This document shows, piece after piece, positions 8,594 through 17,312 of a stretch of 64,000 bases of DNA (position 1 is the first letter of the stretch; the number at the start of each line of letters is the position of its first letter). A program made the translations under genes and the position numbers. The stretch is from NCBI GenBank assembly GCA_003612285.1, contig RAYE01000022.1, positions 1 through 64,000 of the forward strand, given 5' to 3'. Source of the DNA: a bacterium D16-51. Lineage in GTDB: Bacteria; Bacillota; Clostridia; Lachnospirales; Lachnospiraceae. The notes under the pieces are model-generated. The model did no database searches and had not been told where the DNA came from. It saw only the letters and a program-made list of their open reading frames with translations.

Positions 8594-10339
8594 ATGAGAA
8601 ATTGTAAAACAGCACAGCGGCAAAGGATTTTGTTTTCCTTTGCCGTTATATGTCTTTTGACGCTCCTTCTGACTGGAAGGCTTTCCTATTTGATGTTAGC
8701 TAAGGCAGATTATTATGGGGAAAAGGCAAAACAGGTGCAGCAGAGGGAACGTGCCATTAAGGCGGAGCGCGGCAAGATTTACGACAGGAACGGCGTTGTG
8801 ATTGCAGGGAATAAGCCGGTTTCTACGATTTCGGTAATTCACAACCAGGTGAAAGAGAAAGAAAAGGTAATACAGGTTTTATCGGATTTGCTTGACATTG
8901 ATGAGGATAAAGTACGCCAGCGTGTGGAAAAGCAGACGTCCCGTGAAAAGATTAAAACAAATGTGGAAAAGGATATATCTGATAAGATTCGTAAAATGAA
9001 CCTGGATGGGGTTATGGTAGATGAGGATTACAAGAGGTATTACCCATATAATGAACTTGCCTCAAAAGTAATAGGGTTTGCAGGCGGTGATAACCAGGGA
9101 ATTTTAGGTCTGGAGGTGAAGTATGATGAAAACCTTTCGGGGCAGGACGGGAGTATCCTGACAACAACAAATGCGAGGGGAATTGAGATTGATGGGGCGA
9201 CGGAAGACAGGATTGAACCAGTTGCAGGGGATAACCTGTACTGCAGCCTGGATGTAAATCTGCAGAAGTTTGCGCAGCAGGCTGCAGAAAAGGTTATGAA
9301 AGCAAAAAATGCGAAAAATGTCCGCGTGATTATGATGAATCCGCAAAATGGGGAAATCTATGCAATGGTCAATGCACCAGAGTTTGATTTGAACAATCCA
9401 TTTGAACTGGACAGCAAAAAGGAAGTCAGTGAAAAAAAGAAGCAGGAGCTTTTAAACCAGATGTGGCGCAATTCCTGTGTCAGCGATACCTATGAGCCGG
9501 GTTCTACTTTTAAGGTAGTCGTTGCGACTTCTGCGTTAGAAGCAAATGTGGTAAAACTGACAGATACTTTTAGCTGTCCCGGCTTTAAAATTGTAGAAGA
9601 CCGCAGAATCCGCTGCCATAAGACAGCAGGGCATGGCGCAGAGACATTTGTGCAGGGGGTGCAAAACTCCTGTAATCCAGTATTTATGGAAGTTGGGGCG
9701 CGTCTTGGCGTTGATGGGATGTTCCAGTATCTGAAAAAGCTTGGGATTATGGAAAAAACAGGAATCGACGTTCCGGGAGAAGCGGCAACGATTATGCACC
9801 AGAAAGATAATGTTGGGGCAGTAGAGCTTGCCACAATGTCTTTTGGGCAGTCGTTCCAGCTTACGCCTCTCCGCCTTCTTACAACGGTAAGCAGCGTCAT
9901 TAACGGCGGAAGGCTTGTGACGCCTCATTTTGGCGTGAAATTAGAAAGCGCCGACCAGACTGTTGTAAAAAAATTAAACTATGAGGAAAAAGAAAATGTT
10001 GTTTCTAAAGAGACTTCCGAAAATATGAAGATGATCCTTGCTTCCGTCGTGTCTGAAGGTTCGGGATCTAAAGCAGCTGTTCCTGGTTATGATGTTGGGG
10101 CAAAGACAGGGACGTCGGAAAAACTGCCGCGCAGCAGCAACCGTTATATTGCTTCTACGCTTGGGTTTGCGCCGGCTGACAATCCGGTTGTGCTTGCTAT
10201 TGTGCTGATTGACGAGCCAGAGGGGATCTATTATGGAGGGCAGATTGCCGCCCCTGTTATTTCTGAACTGTTAAATGACGCCCTGCCATATCTTGGTGTC
10301 GAACCTCAGGAGAAAAAAGAGGAAACTGGACAGAGGTAG
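8594..10339 (+). CDS. Class B penicillin-binding protein (FtsI/SpoVD-type), second copy
   Basis: Transpeptidase of 581 residues, clearly paralogous to the preceding gene. It has an N-terminal anchor (about 12-32), the AERGKIYDRNGVVIA dimerisation motif, and catalytic S304-TF-K307, S359-C-N361 and K504-T-G506. The C-terminus ends in a short acidic tail with no PASTA domain. It follows the first PBP after 98 bases that contain no clear promoter or terminator. A GGGGCAGGA sequence precedes the ATG. mraY follows closely. Confidence 0.93.
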   Translation: MRNCKTAQRQRILFSFAVICLLTLLLTGRLSYLMLAKADYYGEKAKQVQQRERAIKAERGKIYDRNGVVIAGNKPVSTISVIHNQVKEKEKVIQVLSDLLDIDEDKVRQRVEKQTSREKIKTNVEKDISDKIRKMNLDGVMVDEDYKRYYPYNELASKVIGFAGGDNQGILGLEVKYDENLSGQDGSILTTTNARGIEIDGATEDRIEPVAGDNLYCSLDVNLQKFAQQAAEKVMKAKNAKNVRVIMMNPQNGEIYAMVNAPEFDLNNPFELDSKKEVSEKKKQELLNQMWRNSCVSDTYEPGSTFKVVVATSALEANVVKLTDTFSCPGFKIVEDRRIRCHKTAGHGAETFVQGVQNSCNPVFMEVGARLGVDGMFQYLKKLGIMEKTGIDVPGEAATIMHQKDNVGAVELATMSFGQSFQLTPLRLLTTVSSVINGGRLVTPHFGVKLESADQTVVKKLNYEEKENVVSKETSENMKMILASVVSEGSGSKAAVPGYDVGAKTGTSEKLPRSSNRYIASTLGFAPADNPVVLAIVLIDEPEGIYYGGQIAAPVISELLNDALPYLGVEPQEKKEETGQR

Positions 10340-10411
10340 TGGTTGATTTCCGCGGATGGTTGCATTACAATGGTACAGTATGTGATTTTGAAAGGATTGG
10401 AGAGCATCTGG

Positions 10412-11386
10412 ATGAATTATTTAAACACATTGATACCTGTTGTGGCTGCATTTTCCATCAGCGTTATTTTATGCCCTGTAATTATCCCTCTTCTAAGGCT
10501 GCTGAAATTTGGGCAGTATGTCCGGGAAGACGGGCCCAAAAGCCACCAGAAGAAGGCTGGCACCCCAACAATGGGCGGGGTGGTGATTCTGTTGTCGGTA
10601 GTTATCACAACGCTTTTTTTTATGGACCGGCAGAAAGAGACTCTTCTGGTGCTTTTTGCTACGGTTGGTTTTGGCGTGATTGGCTTTTTGGATGACTATA
10701 TCAAAATTGTGATGAAGCGTTCCCTTGGACTGACAGCGTGGCAGAAGCTTTTTCTGCAGCTTATTGTATCTGCAGTTTTTACCATATATTACCTGAAGGT
10801 GCTGGGGCTTGCGCCTGAAATGCTGATTCCGTTTACAGGTGGGATGCGGAATGGTTTTTATGTCAGCATGCCGCCCTGGATGTTTATTATATTTGCGTTC
10901 CTGGTGATGCTTGGTACAGTAAATGGTACAAATTTTACCGACGGGCTGGATGGCCTGGCTTCCAGCGTAACGCTTTTGGTGGCAGTGTTCTTTACGGTTG
11001 TGGCAATAGGGACGGACAGCGGGCTGTCTGTGATAACATCTGCCGTGGCGGGTGCGTTGATGGGCTTTTTGGTATATAATGTCTATCCGGCAAGGGTTTT
11101 TATGGGGGATACCGGCTCGCTTGCGCTGGGGGGATTCGTTTCTTCTGCTGCATTAGTTTTGAAGCTGCCGGTTTTTATCCTGATTGTTGGGGTAATTTAT
11201 TTGGTTGAGGTATTATCTGTTATGCTGCAGGTGGGGTATTATAAGATCAGCCATGGAAAACGCATTTTTAAAATGGCTCCAATCCACCATCATTTTGAGC
11301 AATGTGGATGGTCTGAAATGAGGGTTGTTACGATATTTTCAATTATAACGGCGTTAATGTGCCTGGTGGCACTGGCCGGCCTGTAG
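10412..11386 (+). CDS. mraY: Phospho-N-acetylmuramoyl-pentapeptide transferase
   Basis: Polytopic membrane enzyme that forms lipid I from UDP-MurNAc-pentapeptide and undecaprenyl phosphate. The 324-residue length is the family norm and about ten helices are expected. Conserved segments are KSHQKKAGTPTMGG, GFLDDYIKI with the Asp pair, NGTNFTDGLDGLA and the HHHFE loop near the C-terminus. The reading frame runs upstream to a TTG at 10343, but the ATG at 10412 has GGAGAG 7 bases before it and gives the usual N-terminus ahead of LKFGQ. Confidence 0.97.
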   Translation: MNYLNTLIPVVAAFSISVILCPVIIPLLRLLKFGQYVREDGPKSHQKKAGTPTMGGVVILLSVVITTLFFMDRQKETLLVLFATVGFGVIGFLDDYIKIVMKRSLGLTAWQKLFLQLIVSAVFTIYYLKVLGLAPEMLIPFTGGMRNGFYVSMPPWMFIIFAFLVMLGTVNGTNFTDGLDGLASSVTLLVAVFFTVVAIGTDSGLSVITSAVAGALMGFLVYNVYPARVFMGDTGSLALGGFVSSAALVLKLPVFILIVGVIYLVEVLSVMLQVGYYKISHGKRIFKMAPIHHHFEQCGWSEMRVVTIFSIITALMCLVALAGL

Positions 11387-11429
11387 CTGGATATTCCAAA
11401 AAGATAAGAGAAGAATGGAGTGAAGGAAA

Positions 11430-12782
11430 ATGGAACTCAAGGACAAGACTTTTTTAGTAGCAGGGGCAGGAATCAGTGGGATTGCTGCTGTAAAACTTCT
11501 TGCAAAGATGCAGGCGGAGATTATTCTATTTGACAGCAATGCAGGGCTGAAATATGAAACAGTGCAGGAAAACCTTCCGGACGGGCTGGAATTTGACTTG
11601 GTATTAGGGGAGCTTCCGCAGCAGGTAATGGACAGGGTGCAGGTTGCTGTATTAAGCCCGGGAGTCCCTATGGACCTTCCGTTTGTGGTGGAACTGCAGG
11701 AACGTAAAATACCAATCTGGGGAGAAATTGAACTTGCTTATCTGTGCGGAAAAGGAAAGGTTTTTGCGATTACAGGGACAAATGGGAAGACGACTACGAC
11801 GGCGCTTACAGGCGCGATTATGAAGGAATATTTTGAAAGCGTTTTTGTTGTGGGAAATATCGGCATGCCTTATACAGAATATGTATCAAAGATGGACGGG
11901 GATTCTGTGACAGTTGCAGAAATCAGCAGTTTCCAGCTTGAAACAGTGCATAAATTCCATCCGCAGATTAGCGCTATTTTGAATATAACGCCAGACCATC
12001 TAAACCGCCACCATACAATGGAATGTTATGTGGCGGCAAAGGCAAATATTGCGAAAAACCAGACAAAAAAGGAGGTCTGCATTTTAAACTATGAAGATAG
12101 TTATTTGCAGAAAATTGCAGCAGATTTGCCTGCGGATGTATTTTGGTTCAGCAGCGCTCATATATTAGAACGTGGTATCTGGTTAGAAGGGGAGCAGATT
12201 GTATATTGTGATACAGAAAAAGTCCCAATCTGCAGCATCCATGATATGGAGCTTTTAGGGAAACATAATTATGAAAATGTTATGGCGGCAGTTGCAATTG
12301 CAATGCATGCAGGGGTGCCGGTTAGCTGTATCAGAAAGGCGGTCAGGGAATTTCATGCCGTAGAGCACCGTATTGAATTTGTCCGTGAGGTAAATGGGGT
12401 GAAATATTATAACGATTCAAAAGGGACGAATCCAGATGCTGCAATTAAGGCGGTAGAGGCTATGGTATCCCCTACGGTTGTAATCGGCGGAGGGTATGAT
12501 AAGCAGTCGTCTTATGATGAATGGATTGACGCATTTGCCGGAAAAGTCAAGTGTCTTGTGCTTTTGGGGGAGACAAAAGAGGCGATTGCAGAAACGGCAA
12601 GAAAAAAAGGGTTTACAGAGATTATTATGGCAGACAGCCTGAAAGAGGCTGTTATGGAAAGCAGCTTACAGGCTGTGCCGGGAGACGCCGTTTTGCTTTC
12701 TCCGGCATGTGCAAGCTGGGATATGTTTAAAAACTATGAGGAGCGCGGGAAGCTTTTTAAAGAATATGTAAATGCGTTGTAA
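11430..12782 (+). CDS. murD: UDP-N-acetylmuramoylalanine--D-glutamate ligase
   Basis: Cytoplasmic Mur ligase that adds D-Glu to UDP-MurNAc-L-Ala, 450 residues. It has an N-terminal Rossmann-like UDP-binding domain (VAGAGISGIAAVKLL), the ATP P-loop GTNGKTTTTALTG, the central AEISSFQLETV and the C-terminal Mur domain with EHRIEFV and NDSKGTNPDA. It follows mraY after 43 bases with a good ribosome binding site. Confidence 0.97.
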   Translation: MELKDKTFLVAGAGISGIAAVKLLAKMQAEIILFDSNAGLKYETVQENLPDGLEFDLVLGELPQQVMDRVQVAVLSPGVPMDLPFVVELQERKIPIWGEIELAYLCGKGKVFAITGTNGKTTTTALTGAIMKEYFESVFVVGNIGMPYTEYVSKMDGDSVTVAEISSFQLETVHKFHPQISAILNITPDHLNRHHTMECYVAAKANIAKNQTKKEVCILNYEDSYLQKIAADLPADVFWFSSAHILERGIWLEGEQIVYCDTEKVPICSIHDMELLGKHNYENVMAAVAIAMHAGVPVSCIRKAVREFHAVEHRIEFVREVNGVKYYNDSKGTNPDAAIKAVEAMVSPTVVIGGGYDKQSSYDEWIDAFAGKVKCLVLLGETKEAIAETARKKGFTEIIMADSLKEAVMESSLQAVPGDAVLLSPACASWDMFKNYEERGKLFKEYVNAL

Positions 12783-12830
12783 TGTTTAGAAAGGTTTTGA
12801 TGCAGCGATATGCGTAGAAATGGAGAATAT

Positions 12831-14018
12831 ATGGAAAAATCAGGTTATGCCTATCGTGGTTCCTCTGTGGGGGGAAACCGCCGGTATTCAGACGCCGGAC
12901 GCAGGAAAAGAGTTACTTATACGCGTCAGTATGATTTTGCACTGCTTTTTCTTACGATTGGGATTGCCTTATTTGGCGTAATTATGATTTACAGCGCCGG
13001 TGTGTATACTGCGGCTTTGAAAAATAATCCATTCCGCTATGTTAAGACACAGATGTTCTGCCTGGTGATTGGGACGGCGGTAATGGTAATGGTTTCTATG
13101 TTTGATTACCAGGTGCTAATGCAGAAAATTTTCCATACAAGGTTTACCCTTGTGCACTTATTATATGTCGTTGCCATGTTTTTCCAGGGGATTGTGCTTT
13201 TTATCGGGGAGGAATATAATGGTGCAAAGCGCTGGCTGAAACTTGGCCCGCTGCAGTTCCAGCCTTCTGAAATATCAAAAATTGCGGCTATTTTATTTAT
13301 TTCCTATGCTGTTTATATGCGGAGGCGGGACTTGGACAGCATTGCTGGTTTTATCCGGGTGCTTATTTACATGTCTCCATTAATTGGGTTGATTTTACTG
13401 GAGAATTTAAGCTCGGCCATTATTGTATCTGGGATAACATTTGGAATGTGTTTTATAGCAAGCAAAAAGAAGGGATATTTCCTGGTGATTATCCTTGCCG
13501 CCTGTGCAGGGCTTGCCGCCGTGCTGCTTTTGGGCGAAGGATTCCGTATTGAACGTGTCATGATTTGGCTGGATGTAGAAAACCATCCAAAGGCATTTCA
13601 AATCCGCCAGGGGCTTTACGCAATATCTTCCGGCGGGCTGTTTGGGAAAGGGCTTGGTCAGAGTATGCAAAAGCTAGGATTTATCCCGGAAGCGTACAAT
13701 GATATGATATTTTCTGTAATCTGTGAAGAACTTGGGGTGGTAGGGGCGTTTCTTGTAATCCTGGCGTTTTTGGCGCTGTTTTGGCGTATTGTGGTAGTAG
13801 CGTGCCATGCGCCAGATCTGTTTGGGACAATGCTTTGCGTCGGCGTAATGATTCAGCTTGCAATTCAGGTAATTATCAATATTGCTGTTGTAACAAATTC
13901 GATGCCGTCTACCGGGATTCCGCTGCCCTTAATTAGTTATGGCGGGACTTCTGCTATTATTATCATGGCGGAAATGGGGATTGTACTTGGCGTTTCGCGC
14001 CAGATTAAACAAAAGTAG
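12831..14018 (+). CDS. ftsW: FtsW/SpoVE-type SEDS peptidoglycan polymerase
   Basis: SEDS-family glycosyltransferase that works with a class B PBP at the septum, 395 residues with about ten membrane helices after a 40-residue basic N-terminus. Diagnostic segments are GAKRWLKLGPLQFQPSEISK and, near the C-terminus, NSMPSTGIPLPLISYGGTS. The start at 12831 has GGAG 5-6 bases upstream; the frame also contains an ATG at 12810. FtsW and the sporulation protein SpoVE cannot be told apart by sequence, and only one SEDS gene is present here. In many relatives murG follows this gene; here it does not. Confidence 0.93.
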   Translation: MEKSGYAYRGSSVGGNRRYSDAGRRKRVTYTRQYDFALLFLTIGIALFGVIMIYSAGVYTAALKNNPFRYVKTQMFCLVIGTAVMVMVSMFDYQVLMQKIFHTRFTLVHLLYVVAMFFQGIVLFIGEEYNGAKRWLKLGPLQFQPSEISKIAAILFISYAVYMRRRDLDSIAGFIRVLIYMSPLIGLILLENLSSAIIVSGITFGMCFIASKKKGYFLVIILAACAGLAAVLLLGEGFRIERVMIWLDVENHPKAFQIRQGLYAISSGGLFGKGLGQSMQKLGFIPEAYNDMIFSVICEELGVVGAFLVILAFLALFWRIVVVACHAPDLFGTMLCVGVMIQLAIQVIINIAVVTNSMPSTGIPLPLISYGGTSAIIIMAEMGIVLGVSRQIKQK

Positions 14019-14032
14019 AGGAATACAGGAGT

Positions 14033-14788
14033 ATGCGTTGGTATAAAAAGCTTTTTATTGTTTTAGCGTTTATTCTGGGGGGCGCCTGTTTTGTTTTTTT
14101 CGGGTTAAAAATTGATACAGTCAAAGTAGAAGGGACAGAAATCTATTCAGGGGAAGAGATTGAGAAGTCTGTTTTTACCAGGGAGTTTTCTGATAATATT
14201 TTGTTTTTTTCGATATATAACAAAATTTTTGGGATCAATAAACTTCCCTTTGTTGAGGACATTGAGGTAAGTTTTGAAAATATGCACACAGTAAAGCTTC
14301 ATGTCTATGACAAGGCAATCAGCGGCTGTATCCAATATATGGGGCAGTATATTTATTTTGACAGAGATGGGATTGTCCTGCAGAGCATGCAGGAAAAAAA
14401 AGAAGGTGTCCCGGTTGTTACAGGGATTCATTTTGTTGCCTTTTCAGTAGGGGAGGCATTTGATGTAAAAGACAATTCCCTGTTTGCTATGGTAATGAAT
14501 TTATCGCAGTTAATCAGCCATTATAAAATACCAGTAAAACGAATCCACATTTCTGACGGGGATGTTGTACTGTATTCTGGGGATATTGTTGTTATGCTTG
14601 GAAAGAAAGAGCTGTATGACGATGAAATATCAGCGCTTTCGAGTATTCTTGAAACGGCGGGGGAAAAAGGGCTTCGTGGTACAATTGATATGAAGAGTTT
14701 TCGGCCTGGCGACAGGGTCATTTTAAATAGTACAGACAAAGCGAAGAAAAAGAAAAATGAGAAAAAAGAAAGGGATAAAGAAGGATAA
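14033..14788 (+). CDS. divIB: Cell division protein DivIB/FtsQ
   Basis: Bitopic divisome protein of 251 residues. A short cytoplasmic N-terminus and one membrane segment (about 8-25) precede a POTRA domain (IDTVKVEGTEIYSGEEIEKSV), the FtsQ-type beta domain (SFENMHTVKLHVYDKAISG) and a Lys-rich C-terminal tail. It links the FtsL/DivIC complex to the septal synthases. It starts 14 bases after ftsW, indicating co-transcription. Confidence 0.9.
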   Translation: MRWYKKLFIVLAFILGGACFVFFGLKIDTVKVEGTEIYSGEEIEKSVFTREFSDNILFFSIYNKIFGINKLPFVEDIEVSFENMHTVKLHVYDKAISGCIQYMGQYIYFDRDGIVLQSMQEKKEGVPVVTGIHFVAFSVGEAFDVKDNSLFAMVMNLSQLISHYKIPVKRIHISDGDVVLYSGDIVVMLGKKELYDDEISALSSILETAGEKGLRGTIDMKSFRPGDRVILNSTDKAKKKKNEKKERDKEG

Positions 14789-14896
14789 CAGAATGTTTTA
14801 TGAACGGTTCTTTGGCTGAAACAACGATTTTTCGCTGTAGAACAGACCCATACCAGAAGTAGGAAAAGAAAAAATTAAAAAAGAAGAAATATGCTC

Positions 14897-14925
14897 TTGA
14901 TTATTATAAGATAAATGGGTATTAT
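14897..14925 (+). promoter_or_regulatory. Promoter upstream of ftsZ
   Basis: TTGATT (14897-14902), a 17-base spacer and TATTAT (14920-14925), about 85 bases before ftsZ. It lies in a 222-base gap after divIB that otherwise shows no gene, so ftsZ can probably be transcribed independently of the dcw promoter. Confidence 0.6.
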
Positions 14926-15010
14926 ATAAGTTAGGGTAAAAGCGATATGATGGAGTTGTAACGATTACCTGCGGTAGAAAGAACGAGAGCAGAAATGGAG
15001 GAGAAGCGCC

Positions 15011-16252
15011 TTGTTAGAAATTAAATCAGGAAATGCAGAGTACGCTGCAAAAATTATTGTTGTAGGAGTCGGAGGCGGCGGAAATAATGCTGTGAACCGA
15101 ATGATAGATGAAGGAATTGCCGGAGTGGAGTTTATTGCGATTAATACAGATAAGCAGCATCTGATGAGCTGCAAGGCATCTACGACTATGCAGATTGGTG
15201 AAAAGCTGACCAAGGGGCTTGGAGCTGGGGCCAATCCGGAGGTAGGACAGGCAGCAGCGGAAGAAAATAAAGAGGAAATTACTGAGTTGGTTAAGGGAGC
15301 CGATATGGTTTTTGTTACCTGTGGCATGGGCGGCGGAACCGGAACCGGGGCTGCCCCTGTTGTAGCAGAAATTTCTAAAAGCCTTGGAATCCTGACTGTC
15401 GGCGTTGTGACAAAACCTTTTACTTTTGAAGCAAGAAGCCGTATGAATAATGCCCTCTCAGGCATTGAACATTTAAAAGAGCATGTAGATACATTAATTG
15501 TGATACCGAACGATAAGCTTCTAAATATTGTAGACCGCCGGACTTCTATGGAAGATGCTTTGTTAAAGGCAGATGAAGTACTGCAGCAGAGTGTCCAGGG
15601 AATTACAGATTTGATTAATGGGCGTGGAACGATTAACCTTGATTTTGCCGATGTCCAGACAGTTATGAAGGACAAGGGGATTGCCCATATCGGCATAGGT
15701 GTCGGAAGTGGGGATGAAAAGTGTTTGGATGCTGTAAAGCAGGCAATTTCGAGCCCTTTGTTAGAAACTACAATAGATGGCGCTTCTCATGTGATTGTAA
15801 ATATTTCCGGCTATGTGGCGTTACAGGAGGCAAGCGAGGCGGTTACTTACATACAGGAGCTGACAGGAGAAGATACCAATATTATCTTTGGTGTGGTTGA
15901 TGGGGACGAAAATGAAGATACCGTCCAGATTACTGTAATTGCAACCGGTCTGGTAAATGACGGCGCAGGCGTTTCGGCAGCCCAGAAACCGGTTTTTGGG
16001 AAAGTACCGCAGCCAAAGACAAATTTCCCGACAAGGGAAGGGCAGACTGCAGCACAGCACAGCACGCAGGCAAGGCCAGTGGCGGGTACAGTCCAAAAGA
16101 CCGTGCAGACAGCTGCAGCAGGAGGCTCTAATTTAAGGCAGGTCAGCCCTGGAAGCAGTACGACAGCGGCTACTGTAAGCAGCGGGTTTAGCCGCCAGAC
16201 AGCAGATGATAATGGAATTAAGATTCCGGAGTTTTTACAAAGAAAAAGATAA
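15011..16252 (+). CDS. ftsZ: Cell division GTPase FtsZ
   Basis: Tubulin-like GTPase that forms the cytokinetic ring, 413 residues. The tubulin signature [10 protein letters not shown] lies near residue 105 and NTDKQHL near the N-terminus. A variable Gln/Ala/Thr-rich linker runs from about 320 to 400, and the C-terminal anchoring peptide is [11 protein letters not shown]. The start is TTG at 15011 with GGAGGAG 7 bases upstream; no in-frame ATG fits. ftsA is not adjacent, so another membrane tether such as SepF must act, if present. Confidence 0.98.
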   Translation: MLEIKSGNAEYAAKIIVVGVGGGGNNAVNRMIDEGIAGVEFIAINTDKQHLMSCKASTTMQIGEKLTKGLGAGANPEVGQAAAEENKEEITELVKGADMVFVTCGMGGGTGTGAAPVVAEISKSLGILTVGVVTKPFTFEARSRMNNALSGIEHLKEHVDTLIVIPNDKLLNIVDRRTSMEDALLKADEVLQQSVQGITDLINGRGTINLDFADVQTVMKDKGIAHIGIGVGSGDEKCLDAVKQAISSPLLETTIDGASHVIVNISGYVALQEASEAVTYIQELTGEDTNIIFGVVDGDENEDTVQITVIATGLVNDGAGVSAAQKPVFGKVPQPKTNFPTREGQTAAQHSTQARPVAGTVQKTVQTAAAGGSNLRQVSPGSSTTAATVSSGFSRQTADDNGIKIPEFLQRKR

Positions 16253-16273
16253 TTTGATATATGGTTTGCAAAA

Positions 16274-16304
16274 AGCCTGAATGGAATTATTTTCTGTTCA
16301 GGCT
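16274..16304 (+). terminator. Weak terminator after ftsZ
   Basis: AGCCTGAA and TTCAGGCT form a perfect 8-bp stem with a 15-base loop, followed only by GCTTTAACTT, so termination is probably partial. Confidence 0.5.
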
Positions 16305-16340
16305 GCTTTAACTTATAGGAAATAACGTAAGGAGGATATT

Positions 16341-17216
16341 TTGGGGCAGAAGACAGAAGAGGGAAAGAACTGGCGTATTGTCAGGAACAGGGTATGTATC
16401 CGGGCATTGCTGATTTTTCTGGGGATTATCCTGATGCAGGTGCTTGCGTATATGCTTTGTGTTGCAGGTATCATGCTTTATGGGGCAGCTGCAAAACAGC
16501 AGATGTCAGAATTACTTGGAAACCTTGCAAAAGCAGATGTGGGGAATGGGACATTTATCATTGCTATTTCGCTTATCAGTGCGCTCTTATCAGGGCTTTG
16601 GTGCGGAATCCTTTATTGGAAATCTGACTGGAGGGAGCATCCCTTTGATTACCGTACGGCATTGTCTTTGAAAAATATTTTGGCGGCTTTTGCAACAGGG
16701 GTGGGTTTCTGCCTGTTTCTCCAGATGGTTTTAACAGGGATTGCAGAAATTTTTCCACAGGCGTTTGGCTCCTATAACCAGATTATGGGAAGCCTGACAG
16801 ACAGCAGCGTTTTTATAACAGTACTTTATGTGCTTTTGGCTGGGCCGGCGGCAGAAGAGCTGATTTTCCGCGGGGCAATTTTAGACCGTTTTTATCTGGC
16901 TTTTCCGTTTTGGGCTGCAAACTTTTTGCAGGCGCTCCTTTTTGGAGTGTACCATATGAATTTCATCCAGGGGATGTATGCGTTCTGCCTGGGGATGGTG
17001 CTGGGGTTTGTGAGGCATGTTTCCGGAAGTATATTAGTTCCGATATTTATCCATATTCTGTTTAATACAACATCTTATTTGACAGGCTGCATTTTTTCAG
17101 AAGAGGATTCTCTGCAGACATGGATGCTTTTTGCGCTTCTGTGTATTGGTTTTGCCCTGCTTTTTGGGGGACTGCGGCACTGGTGGCGCTCTTTTCAGAA
17201 AAAAGCTGTCAATTAG
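16341..17216 (+). CDS. CPBP-family intramembrane metalloprotease
   Basis: Polytopic membrane protein of 291 residues of the CPBP (Abi/Rce1-like) family. The three family motifs are visible: EELIFRG (glutamate pair), a His in FGVYHMNFIQG, and HILFNTTSY (HxxxN). About eight hydrophobic segments are expected. The substrate is unknown; relatives act on peptides or prenylated proteins and some give self-immunity to bacteriocins, but no bacteriocin gene is seen nearby. The start is TTG at 16341 with GGAGG 5 bases upstream. Confidence 0.88.
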   Translation: MGQKTEEGKNWRIVRNRVCIRALLIFLGIILMQVLAYMLCVAGIMLYGAAAKQQMSELLGNLAKADVGNGTFIIAISLISALLSGLWCGILYWKSDWREHPFDYRTALSLKNILAAFATGVGFCLFLQMVLTGIAEIFPQAFGSYNQIMGSLTDSSVFITVLYVLLAGPAAEELIFRGAILDRFYLAFPFWAANFLQALLFGVYHMNFIQGMYAFCLGMVLGFVRHVSGSILVPIFIHILFNTTSYLTGCIFSEEDSLQTWMLFALLCIGFALLFGGLRHWWRSFQKKAVN

Positions 17217-17234
17217 TGGGAAATGTGGTATAAT
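17206..17234 (+). promoter_or_regulatory. Promoter of the diguanylate cyclase gene
   Basis: A consensus TATAAT (17229-17234) with a weak CTGTCA 17 bases upstream (17206-17211). It overlaps the end of the CPBP gene and would drive the cyclase and the GH13 gene behind it. Confidence 0.5.
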
Positions 17235-17312
17235 TTACATGGCTGTGTGGTTTAGGCTCGAAATTTTAAGTTAGGAACTGTTAAGAATGGGGGGATAACA
17301 CTGGAGAAGATA

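Noticed and set aside
9490-9928. Minus-strand ORFs of 130-136 residues
   Set aside because: They are antisense to the transpeptidase domain of the second PBP, with no ribosome binding site or recognisable motif.
10339-10695. Plus-strand ORF of 118 residues
   Set aside because: Out-of-frame shadow of mraY; mraY in the other frame is fully conserved.
14965-15696. Minus-strand ORF of 243 residues
   Set aside because: Long only because it lies opposite ftsZ; Ser/Pro/Ile-rich antisense translation with no family resemblance.
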